Shown here: positions 17,648 to 25,098 of the stretch, piece after piece | Layout: each line of letters starts with the position of its first letter | How positions within the stretch are numbered: position 1 is the stretch's first letter | NCBI GenBank assembly: GCA_964587515.1 | Contig: CAZPMO010000002.1 | Coordinates: 10,317-74,316, forward strand | DNA: 64,000 bases | From: CAZPMO01 sp964587515 | GTDB taxonomy: Bacteria; Pseudomonadota; Alphaproteobacteria; MPNO01 | Direction: 5' to 3' | Notes under the pieces: generated by a model | What the model saw: only the letters and a program-made list of their open reading frames with translations | The model's database searches: none | What the model was told of the DNA's origin: nothing | Made by a program: the position numbers and the translations under genes

Positions 17648-18575
17648 TTGGCGCAGATCACGCGCGGCGAGTTCCTGCGTCTCGCGGCCGGCGCGGCGGC
17701 GGCGCTGGGCGGCGGCGGGCCCGCGCACGCCGCTCCCGGTCTCAATACCCGCGTGATTCCGAAATCCGGGGAAAACTGCCGGTCATCGGCATCGGCACCG
17801 CGCGCGCCTTCGATGTCCGTAATGNNNNNNNNNNCCGACGGGGCGCGCTCCGCTGGCCGAGGTAGTTCGCCTACTGTTCGCGGCCGGCGGCTCGGTAATC
17901 GATACCTCGCCCATGTACGGCAACGCCGAGAAGATCATCGGCGAGATTCTGCGCGATCTCGATGCGCGCAACCGCGCCTTCATCGCCACCAAGGTGTGGA
18001 CCGAGGGGCGCGCCCGCGGCATGGATCAAATGCGCGCTTCCATGCGTCTGTTGCGCGCCGAACGCGTTGAGCTGATGCAGGTGCATAATCTGGTCGACTG
18101 GCGGGTGCAGCTCAGGACGCTGCGCGAATGGAAGGAGGCCGGCGCCATCCGACATATCGGCATCACCCACTGGACGCGAAACTCGGTGGACACCCTGGCC
18201 GGGATCGTCGCGGCGGAGCCGCTGGATTTCGTGCAGCTCCCCTATTCGCTGGGCATGCGGGAAGCGGAAAAGAGACTCCTGCCGCTGTGCGCCGACAAAG
18301 GCGTCGCGGTGCTGGTCAACCGGCCGTTTATTCGGGGCGCCATGTTCCGCGAGGCGCGCGGCCGCCTGCTGCCGCCCTGGGTCAAGGCCGAGCTTGGCGT
18401 GCGAAGCTGGGCCCAGTATTTCCTGAAATATCTGCTCGGCCACCCGGCGGTAACCTGCGTGATCCCCGGCACCGCGAAGCCACGCCACATGCGCGACAAT
18501 CTCGCCGCCGGGCTCGGCGCACTCCCCGACGCGGCCCAGCACCGCAAAATGCTGACCGACTGGCGGCGCGGCTGA
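17648..18575 (+). pseudogene. Exported aldo/keto reductase, second tandem copy, reading frame broken by a shift and an assembly gap
   Basis: The N-terminus (TTG 17648) has an export signal with TRGEFLRLAAGAAAALGG, close to a Tat signal but with Arg-Gly in place of Arg-Arg. Homology jumps frame at about 17771-17776 (GGGGAAAA run) into LPVIGIGTARAFDV, and after the 10-N gap continues in a third frame with PLAEVVRLLFAAGGSVIDTSPMYG to the stop at 18575. The tetrad residues after the gap (Asp, Tyr, Lys, His in VHN) are intact. Restoring one A near 17775 and closing the gap would give a complete reductase of about 309 aa. Probably an intact gene damaged by assembly. Confidence 0.75.
17825..17834. 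other. Assembly gap of ten N
   Basis: Ten unknown bases inside the second aldo/keto reductase gene. The flanking translations meet with almost nothing missing when compared with the paralogue upstream, so the true gap is probably only a few bases and the ten N are a placeholder. Confidence 0.97.
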
Positions 18576-18656
18576 GCGAAGGGATCGTCGGCGGAATCAT
18601 CCCGGACAAGCGGGGTCGGATGGATTAATCTGATGCGATACCAGGGAGTCACGATC

Positions 18657-19670
18657 ATGGCAAAACAGACCGCCGCGACACCGACCGAAGAGCGTTGCGT
18701 GACGTCGTATCCGGCGCGGCGCGGCTATACGCCGGGAGCGGCATTCCCGCCCACGGTGACCAATGTCGATGACGTGATCGATATTCATTGCCACGCCCAT
18801 GCCGGCCAGCAGGATGCGCTGGCGCTGGCCAAGTTCGCCTCGCAATCGGGCATGGGCGGTATTCTCTATAAGACCATCACCGGGCCCGGCGACCCGGCCG
18901 GCGTGGTGCGCGGCGTGCAGGAAGACCTAAACCGCTGGGCCGACGCCGAGGACGTGACGCCGATCACCTGTTGGGCCGGGGCGCTGATGGCGTTCGACGG
19001 CGAGACTCCGGACGCGGCGTGGGTGACACGCCAGATCGATTCCGGCGTGATCGCGATCTGGTTTCCCGTGTTCAACCACGCGAACACGCTGTCCAAGGTC
19101 GGCGGCAAGCCGATCTGGTGGGACAAGACCGCCAGCCCCACCGATCACACCGCGCCGCTGCCGTGGGACGAGGCGCTGGCGATCGGTCATTACCTGCTCG
19201 ACGAGGGCGGCGGGCTGCGCGCGGAAGTGAAGGAAATCCTGCGCGTGATCGCGGATCGCGATGTCGCGGTCTGCTTCGGTCACGCGACCCACGCCGAGAT
19301 TTATCTGATGGCCGAGGAGGTCCAGAAGCTCGGCATCACGCGGGCCTTTATCGATCACCCGTTCAGCCCGTTCGTCGATCTCGAGATCGCGCAGATGACG
19401 GAGCTTGGCCAGGCCGGGCTGACGCTGAACTTCACCTATGACGAGCTGTCGCCGCTGCTGGGCATCGATCCGGCGAAAATGTACGAAGCAATCCGGGCGA
19501 TCGGGCTCGACCACGTAACGCTGTCCAGCGACGCGGGCGAGCCGCTGTTCCCCAACTCGGTGGAATGCATGCGCCTGATCCGCGCCTACATGGAAGCCTT
19601 CGGGCTGAACGCCGGGGAACTGCGCACGGTCTCGGTGGACAACCCCGCCCGCATCGTCGGGCTGCACTGA
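18657..19670 (+). CDS. DUF6282-type amidohydrolase-fold protein
   Basis: A 337-aa protein resembling the DUF6282 family, a branch of metal-dependent hydrolases. The metal motif VIDIHCHAHAG follows a 40-residue N-terminal part. Later His/Asp positions of the barrel occur in FGHATHAE, IDHPFSPFVD and LSSDAGEP. ATG 18657 has AGGGAG about 9 bases upstream. It starts a three-gene unit with an amidohydrolase and a TauD-like dioxygenase (gaps 32 and 12 bases). Substrate unknown. Confidence 0.78.
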   Translation: MAKQTAATPTEERCVTSYPARRGYTPGAAFPPTVTNVDDVIDIHCHAHAGQQDALALAKFASQSGMGGILYKTITGPGDPAGVVRGVQEDLNRWADAEDVTPITCWAGALMAFDGETPDAAWVTRQIDSGVIAIWFPVFNHANTLSKVGGKPIWWDKTASPTDHTAPLPWDEALAIGHYLLDEGGGLRAEVKEILRVIADRDVAVCFGHATHAEIYLMAEEVQKLGITRAFIDHPFSPFVDLEIAQMTELGQAGLTLNFTYDELSPLLGIDPAKMYEAIRAIGLDHVTLSSDAGEPLFPNSVECMRLIRAYMEAFGLNAGELRTVSVDNPARIVGLH

Positions 19671-19702
19671 CTTACGAACCACGAACCCAGAGGAAGACCA
19701 CG

Positions 19703-20668
19703 ATGATCGTCGATTTTCAGCATCACTTCACCCCAAGGGTCCTGATCAAGGAAGACCCGGGTGACGGCAAGATCACGCGCTATGACGAGCAGGGCGTGCC
19801 CAGCTATTCGATCCACTCGATGCTGTGGGACCTCGACGAGCATATCCGTATGATGGATATCGCGGGCATCGACGTCACGGTGTTGAGCTGCGCCGAGGGC
19901 ATGTCGGCGCCGCTGGACAGGTCGATCATCTGCAACGACGAGGCCAAGAAGGCCGAAACGGACTATCCCGGCCGTTTCAAGGGCATCGCGCACGCCCACC
20001 CGCTGGGCGGCGACGACGCCATGCGCGAGTTGAACCGTTGCGCCAATGAGCTCGGCTTCGCGGGCGTGGTGACGACCTCGGAAATGGACGGGGTCTATCT
20101 CGATTCACCGGAGCTCAACCCGTTCTGGGCGGAGTGCGAAAAGCTCGGGCTCTATGTATTCATCCACCCGGCGCTGAAGCTTTCCCATTCCGAGCAGTTC
20201 GACGCCTTCGACCTGGCGCGCGCCGTCGGTCGTGAGTTCTCGCTGGTGATGGCCACCATCCGGCTGATCAACGGCGGCGTGCTCGACCGTTTCCCCGGCC
20301 TGAAGGTGCAGATGGCACATCTTTCGGGCGGCATCGCCTCGGTGCTGGGACGCGTGCGCAGCTATCAGGACCGCGATTTCTGGGGCACCGCCGGTAACGA
20401 ACGGCACGGCTGCCTGCCCGAACACGATTTCGACTATTACCTGAAGGAACGGCTGGTCTTCGACACCGCCGGGTTCTGCGGCGCGACCAGCTCGGTCGAG
20501 ACCTCGGTGGTCGAGCTTGATCCGGACCGCATCGTGTTCGCGTCCGATTATCCGCAGGAAATCCGCGAGCCCGAAGCGGTAAAGGCCTTCGTTGACGGCA
20601 TAAAGGCGATGGGCGCCGACGGCGAGAAAATCCTGTCGGGCAACGTCAACCTTCTGCTGCCGGGATAG
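19703..20668 (+). CDS. Amidohydrolase family 2 protein (ACMSD-like)
   Basis: A 321-aa protein of the amidohydrolase_2 group that includes aminocarboxymuconate-semialdehyde decarboxylase and related non-oxidative decarboxylases. The N-terminal metal motif is DFQHHF, a variant of HxH. Other metal positions are FIHPAL, MAHLSGG and the late Asp in VFASDYPQE. ATG 19703 follows AGAGGAAG. Its neighbours, another amidohydrolase-fold protein and an Fe(II)/2-oxoglutarate dioxygenase, suggest a catabolic pathway for a carboxylated compound. Confidence 0.85.
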   Translation: MIVDFQHHFTPRVLIKEDPGDGKITRYDEQGVPSYSIHSMLWDLDEHIRMMDIAGIDVTVLSCAEGMSAPLDRSIICNDEAKKAETDYPGRFKGIAHAHPLGGDDAMRELNRCANELGFAGVVTTSEMDGVYLDSPELNPFWAECEKLGLYVFIHPALKLSHSEQFDAFDLARAVGREFSLVMATIRLINGGVLDRFPGLKVQMAHLSGGIASVLGRVRSYQDRDFWGTAGNERHGCLPEHDFDYYLKERLVFDTAGFCGATSSVETSVVELDPDRIVFASDYPQEIREPEAVKAFVDGIKAMGADGEKILSGNVNLLLPG

Positions 20669-20680
20669 GCCGGACCGACC

Positions 20681-21568
20681 ATGGCCCTGACCGCCACGCC
20701 CCTGCATCCGCTTTTCGCGGCCGAGATTTCGGGGATCGACCTCGGCGGCCGGATCGATGACGGGACGTTCGGGGACCTTAAACAGGCGATGGACGAATTC
20801 GGCGTCTGCGTGGTTCACCACGCGACGCCGCTATCGGACGAACAACACATCGCGGTCAGCGAACGGTTCGGTCCTATCGAACGCGGCGAAATTCTGAAGG
20901 TCGCCGGCAAGTCTGGGCTGCGCATTCGCCATCATGAGATCATCGACCAGAGCAATATGGACGAGAACGGCGACATCTTCGTCGAGGACGACCGCCGTCT
21001 GATGTTCAAGCGCGCCAACCGGCTGTGGCACACAGATTTGTCATTCCATCCCATCCGCGCGACGATTTCGCTGCTGTCGGGACATATCGTGCCGCCGGGC
21101 GGGGCCGATACCGAGTTCGCCGATATGCGCGCGGCCTATGACGCATTGCCCGGGACGCTTAAATCGGAAATCGAAGGGCTGGAGGCGGAGCATTCCTATT
21201 GGCATTCGCGGGTTCTCGGCGGCGGTCCGGAACCGACCGAAGACGAGCGACGCTCGCGCCCGCCCGCCGTGCACAAGCTTGTGCACATCCATGAAGGCTC
21301 CAACCGCAAGGCGCTCTATATCGCCTCGCACGTAAGCCGGATCGTCGGCCGGCCGGTGGAGGAAGGGCGCGCGTTGATACAGGAATTAATGGCGTTCGCG
21401 ACGCGGCCGGAATTCATATACCGCCACAAGTGGCGCGTCGGCGACGTGGTGATCTGGGACAATCTGTGCACGCTTCACCGCGCCACGGCATTCGAGGACA
21501 CCACCCACCGCCGCGACATGCGCCGCACCACCTGCCGCGAAGCCGAGGTGCCGAGGACAGCCGGATAG
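20681..21568 (+). CDS. TauD/TfdA-family Fe(II)/2-oxoglutarate dioxygenase
   Basis: A 295-aa non-heme iron dioxygenase. The facial triad is His117-x-Asp119 (LWHTDLSF) and His266 (TLHRAT), and the 2-oxoglutarate Arg lies in the C-terminal RRDMRRTT. Members hydroxylate taurine, 2,4-D, alkylsulfates or similar acids at a carbon next to the leaving group. The insert with EPTEDERRSRPP lies near the active-site mouth, so the substrate is unclear. It is the last gene of the three-gene unit, 12 bases after the amidohydrolase. Confidence 0.88.
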   Translation: MALTATPLHPLFAAEISGIDLGGRIDDGTFGDLKQAMDEFGVCVVHHATPLSDEQHIAVSERFGPIERGEILKVAGKSGLRIRHHEIIDQSNMDENGDIFVEDDRRLMFKRANRLWHTDLSFHPIRATISLLSGHIVPPGGADTEFADMRAAYDALPGTLKSEIEGLEAEHSYWHSRVLGGGPEPTEDERRSRPPAVHKLVHIHEGSNRKALYIASHVSRIVGRPVEEGRALIQELMAFATRPEFIYRHKWRVGDVVIWDNLCTLHRATAFEDTTHRRDMRRTTCREAEVPRTAG

Positions 21569-21600
21569 AGAATTTTCGGCTGCGCTACGCCACCAATTTT

Positions 21601-21756
21601 CACCCCGGACTTGATCCGGGGTCCAGCGGTGGCAGCACGATTTAATCCATTTTGAAAGGAATTCCCCTGGGTTTTCTATTATTGGGGGGAAGCTTTGATC
21701 ATACGACTCGTCTTTCGCTGAAAGGATCGCTGGGCCCCGGATCAAGTTCCGGGGTG
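21601..21756. repeat. Inverted pair of dispersed CCCCGGA-TTGATCCGGGG repeats
   Basis: Copy one at 21601-21627 reads CACCCCGGACTTGATCCGGG then GTCCAGC. Copy two at 21729-21756 is nearly its reverse complement (CCCCGGATCAAGTTCCGGGG). Each copy is itself a hairpin. A third, shorter copy is at 44735-44752. Such palindromic intergenic repeats are common in alphaproteobacterial genomes. The pair sits between the convergent TauD and sulfatase genes and may form a terminator. Nothing else is visible in 21569-21808. Confidence 0.7.
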
Positions 21757-21808
21757 ACAGGAGGAAGTATCCCGCTACCAACGAAATCCCGTTGTCGACC
21801 CCGGAAAT

Positions 21809-23410
21809 CTAGGCGCGCGCGGTTGGGAAGGGGCTGCGATCGACATAGTCGATCTGCTTGCGGGCGAGGATTTCCATCAGCTCGGCGCGGGTCGCGAGGT
21901 GGCCCGGATCGTCCCACAGATTGTCCATCTCGTGCGGGTCGTTCTCGAGGTCGTAGATCTCGCCCCATTCAATGTCCTGGTAGACGCTCATACGCCAGCG
22001 CCGCGTGACCAAGGTGCGCATCCGGGGCGGCTTGTCGAAGCCGAGATAGTTGCGCTGGTCGTCGGCCTCGATCAGCACCGCTTCGGTGTCGTCGTCCTTG
22101 CCGGCGATGGCGGGCAGCAGGCTGTGTCCCTGGATGCCGTTATAGGGAACCAGTCGCGCGCGATCGAGGATGGTGGATGCGATATCGAGCGTGCCCGACA
22201 TGGCGTCGCTGGCGCCGACGCTGGCGCGGTCGGGCGTGTCGGCCCAGATGAACGGCACCCGGATCAGCCCCTGATAATGGGCCGGGCCCTTCAGCATCAT
22301 CTGGTGATCGCCCAGGAAATCGCCATGATCCGTGGTGAATACGACCACCGTGTTGTCGGCCATGCCGTGCTCGGCGAGGCGCGCTAGGATCGCGCCCACC
22401 GCGTCGTCGATCATCGCAATCATGTCGCAGGTCAGCGCCATGGCCTCGCGCGCCTCGCGCTCAGTCACCGCGAAGGCGTTCTGCTGGGACCGCAACGCCG
22501 TGCCCGCGTCACGCTGCTGATGGCTCCATGCGACATGGGGCTGCAGCGGCTTGTTGCCGTGATCGAACGATGGCGGCAGCGTCATTTCGTCCGGGCTGTA
22601 CATGCCCCAATACTTGCCGGGCGGCGTGAAGGGATGGTGCGGATCGGGAAACGAGACCATGGCGAAGAACGGCTTGTCGTCTTCGTCCCCGGCGCGGGCG
22701 TCGAGATATTCGAGCGACTTCTCCTCGATATAGGCTGTCGGGTAAAGCTCGGCCGGCACCGCCGTGCGATAGGCCTGCGGGCAGACATAGTCGTGCGGCA
22801 GGCAGTTGTCGGGGCCGCGCAGCGAATCCGGATCGTCGTGGTGCTGATGCAGCCAGTGGTAATAATGCCCGCCGACCTTGTCGCCATGTTCGGTGCAGAG
22901 ATCGACATGGTCGAAGCCATAGAACGGCAACGTCATGGGCGCGAATTCGCCGTTCGGCCAGCGTTTGGGATTTTCCTGGTCGTAGGGGCGATCTTCGGCC
23001 GCGACCCGTCTCGCCTCATCCATTGCGGCGGGCGGCGCGGCGTAATCGGCCGGGTATTCCGGACGCGGCATCATGGGTGGGTTGGGCGTCATGTTCTGGA
23101 GGTGGCTCTTGCCGATCAAGGCGGTGCGCCAGCCGGCGGCGCTCAGCAGGTCGGTAAAGGTATTGGCCATCAGCGACAGCGGTATGCCGTTGTGGCGCGC
23201 GCCGTGGGCCGACGGCATGCGCCCGGTCATCAGGCTGGCGCGGTTGGGCATGCAGACCGGGCTCGCCACATGGAAACGGTCGAAGCGCCGCCCGCGCGCC
23301 GCGATGGAATCGATATGCGGCGTCTTCAGCACCGGATGCCCGGCGCAGCCGAGATAATCCGCCCGATGCTGGTCGGTGATGAAGAACAGAAAATTCGGCC
23401 GATCGCTCAT
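21809..23410 (-). CDS. Sulfatase-superfamily hydrolase (sulfatase or phosphonate/phosphate monoester hydrolase)
   Basis: A 533-aa alkaline-phosphatase-superfamily enzyme. The formylglycine motif C-x-P-x-R is at Cys53 (PVCMPNRASLMTGR), so it needs maturation to formylglycine. Metal-site blocks are ITDQHRADYLG at the N-terminus and FTTDHGDFLGDHQM in the C-terminal half. There is no signal peptide, unlike most polysaccharide sulfatases, which points to a cytoplasmic sulfate, phosphate or phosphonate monoester substrate. It stands alone. The ATG at 23410 begins MSDRPNFLFF, the usual first strand. Confidence 0.87.
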   Translation of the reverse strand: MSDRPNFLFFITDQHRADYLGCAGHPVLKTPHIDSIAARGRRFDRFHVASPVCMPNRASLMTGRMPSAHGARHNGIPLSLMANTFTDLLSAAGWRTALIGKSHLQNMTPNPPMMPRPEYPADYAAPPAAMDEARRVAAEDRPYDQENPKRWPNGEFAPMTLPFYGFDHVDLCTEHGDKVGGHYYHWLHQHHDDPDSLRGPDNCLPHDYVCPQAYRTAVPAELYPTAYIEEKSLEYLDARAGDEDDKPFFAMVSFPDPHHPFTPPGKYWGMYSPDEMTLPPSFDHGNKPLQPHVAWSHQQRDAGTALRSQQNAFAVTEREAREAMALTCDMIAMIDDAVGAILARLAEHGMADNTVVVFTTDHGDFLGDHQMMLKGPAHYQGLIRVPFIWADTPDRASVGASDAMSGTLDIASTILDRARLVPYNGIQGHSLLPAIAGKDDDTEAVLIEADDQRNYLGFDKPPRMRTLVTRRWRMSVYQDIEWGEIYDLENDPHEMDNLWDDPGHLATRAELMEILARKQIDYVDRSPFPTARA

Positions 23411-23477
23411 GACAACGTCCCTGATAGCTGTTCGGGGAGTTTCGCCTTAGCGACCTGTCGACGCAACCGGGGCGCGC

Positions 23478-23586
23478 CCTAATTTGTGACACCATGAATC
23501 TAATTTGGGGACACCATTGGAGCAAGGTATCGATTTTCAGATCAGAGGTAGAATGGTGTCCCCGAATTAAGGATCACCAGATTAGG
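23478..23586. repeat. Nested palindromic element with GGGGACACCATT arms
   Basis: The inner arms taatttggggacaccatt (23501-23518) and aatggtgtccccgaatta (23552-23569) match as reverse complements at 17 of 18 positions, around a 33-base centre. Outer bases CCTAAT (23478) and ATTAGG (23581) also pair. The arm sequence resembles the GTGTCCCC-type repeats found next to REP-associated (Y1) transposase genes. No transposase is present here, so this is a non-autonomous or remnant element between the sulfatase and hppD genes. Confidence 0.6.
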
Positions 23587-23591
23587 CGGGC

Positions 23592-24662
23592 CTATGCCTT
23601 CAGCACGCCGCGCTTGATCTGATCGGCTTCGATGGAATCGAACAGGGCCTGGAAATTGCCTTCGCCGAAGCCTTCATTTCCCTTGCGCTCGATAAGCTCG
23701 AAGAAGATCGGCCCGATTACGTTCTCGGTGAAGATCTGCAACAACAGCCCCTTGCCGTCCTGGGGCGCGCCGTCGATCAGGATCGCGTCATCGGCGAGCC
23801 GCGCGAGGTTCTCGCCGTGGCCCGGCACGCGCGCATCCACCGCCTCGTAATAGGTTTCCGGCGTCTCGAGAAAGCGGACGCCGCGCCGGCGCAGCCCCTC
23901 GACCGCCTCATAGATGTCGGCGCAGCTGAGCGCCACATGCTGGATGCCCTCGCCACGATAGGCGTCGAGATATTCGGCGATCTGCGACTTGTCGTCGGCG
24001 GATTCATTGATCGGGATGCGGATTTTGCCGCACGGGCTGGTCATCGCCTTGCTTTTCAAGCCGGTCTTCGCGCCCTTGATATCGAAAAAGCGGATTTCTC
24101 GGAACCCGAACAACCTCTCGTAAAACCCCGCCCATTCGTCCATGCGGCCCTGGTGAACATTGTGGGTCAGATGATCGATACCGATCAGCCCCTCGCCCGA
24201 CGGCACGTTGCCGGTGCCGGGAATGGGAACGAAATCGACGTCATAGATCGTCGCCCCGTCATAACGGTCGACCAGATAGAGCAGGCTGCCGCCGATACCT
24301 TCGATGGCGGGGATGTTGAGCTCCATGGGTCCGATACGCGCCTCGACCGGCTTGGCGCCAAGCTCGATCGCGCGCCGCTGCGCCACCGCCGCATCCGCGA
24401 CACGGAATGCCATCGCACAGGCCGACGGCCCGTGCACCCTGGCGAACGCCTGGGCGAAGCTGTCGGGCTCGGAGTTCACGATGAAGTTGACCCCGCCCTG
24501 GCGATAAAGCAGCACGTCCTTGGAGCGGTGCCGGGCAACCGCCGTGAAACCCAGTCTTTCGAACAGGTCTTTCAGCAGTTGCGGATCGGGCGCGGTGTAT
24601 TCGACGAATTCGAAACCGTCGGTGCCCATCGGGTTGTCGAGCGGTGTTACGTTTTCAGCCAC
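23592..24662 (-). CDS. hppD: 4-hydroxyphenylpyruvate dioxygenase
   Basis: Fe(II) dioxygenase of tyrosine breakdown that turns 4-hydroxyphenylpyruvate into homogentisate; 356 aa. It has two VOC domains and the iron ligands lie in the second: His164 (GIDHLTHNV), His242 (GIQHVALS) and Glu322 (FFELIERKGN). The C-terminal helix region EGFGEGNFQALFDSIE is typical. No homogentisate dioxygenase is next to it; an FAH-family gene occurs 8 kb away but in another operon. The ATG at 24662 is followed by a normal N-terminus. Confidence 0.96.
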   Translation of the reverse strand: MAENVTPLDNPMGTDGFEFVEYTAPDPQLLKDLFERLGFTAVARHRSKDVLLYRQGGVNFIVNSEPDSFAQAFARVHGPSACAMAFRVADAAVAQRRAIELGAKPVEARIGPMELNIPAIEGIGGSLLYLVDRYDGATIYDVDFVPIPGTGNVPSGEGLIGIDHLTHNVHQGRMDEWAGFYERLFGFREIRFFDIKGAKTGLKSKAMTSPCGKIRIPINESADDKSQIAEYLDAYRGEGIQHVALSCADIYEAVEGLRRRGVRFLETPETYYEAVDARVPGHGENLARLADDAILIDGAPQDGKGLLLQIFTENVIGPIFFELIERKGNEGFGEGNFQALFDSIEADQIKRGVLKA

Positions 24663-24764
24663 GGCGCGTCTCCTTTAACCGGATCGACGCTCCCCGCTGT
24701 TTTCAATTTATTGTGCGTTGGTATGTAAATGGTTGTTCGGATGGCGACTTTACACCCCCTTTAA

Positions 24765-24911
24765 TGTGCTGATAGCCTCGCGCCGGCCGGCACCACGCTT
24801 GGCCAGGTCGCCCGCGCCGCGGCGCCCTATCTTGTGTGCGACGCGATCCTGGTGGCGCTGCTGATTTTCTTCCCCCAGATCGCGCTTTATCTGCCGAGCT
24901 TCATGGAGTGA
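24765..24911 (+). pseudogene. Remnant of a TRAP transporter large permease (DctM) C-terminus
   Basis: The frame ending at TGA 24909-24911 translates to TLGQVARAAAPYLVCDAILV then ALLIFFPQIALYLPSFME, which matches the last transmembrane helix and the LxFPxIALxLPxxM ending of DctM proteins. The same frame has a TAA stop at 24762-24764, and no upstream DctM sequence is visible, so only about 45 codons remain. This is a decayed gene end, not a functional gene. Confidence 0.6.
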
Positions 24912-24950
24912 TGTCGCCGATCCGATGACGCGTTATCGGATCGGCGACAT
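24911..24950. terminator. Long perfect hairpin after the DctM remnant
   Basis: ATGTCGCCGATCCGAT (24911-24926) and ATCGGATCGGCGACAT (24935-24950) form a perfect 16-bp stem with an 8-base loop. It begins on the last base of the remnant's stop codon. No T-run follows, so it is either a terminator of the old TRAP operon with a degraded tail or a recombination/REP-like palindrome. The rest of the 24663-25098 spacer is moderately AT-rich and shows no other gene. Confidence 0.6.
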
Positions 24951-25098
24951 CACGAAATATTGTACTTTGCTCTAGCATTTATTGGACACATTTCCTAGTT
25001 GATCTATGTAAGTGCCGTTTCAGGCCCAATCCAGTTGATTGTACTGTCGAAATACCAAGTCCGGTTCGGCTCTGATTCATCATGGTGGGAAAAATAAA

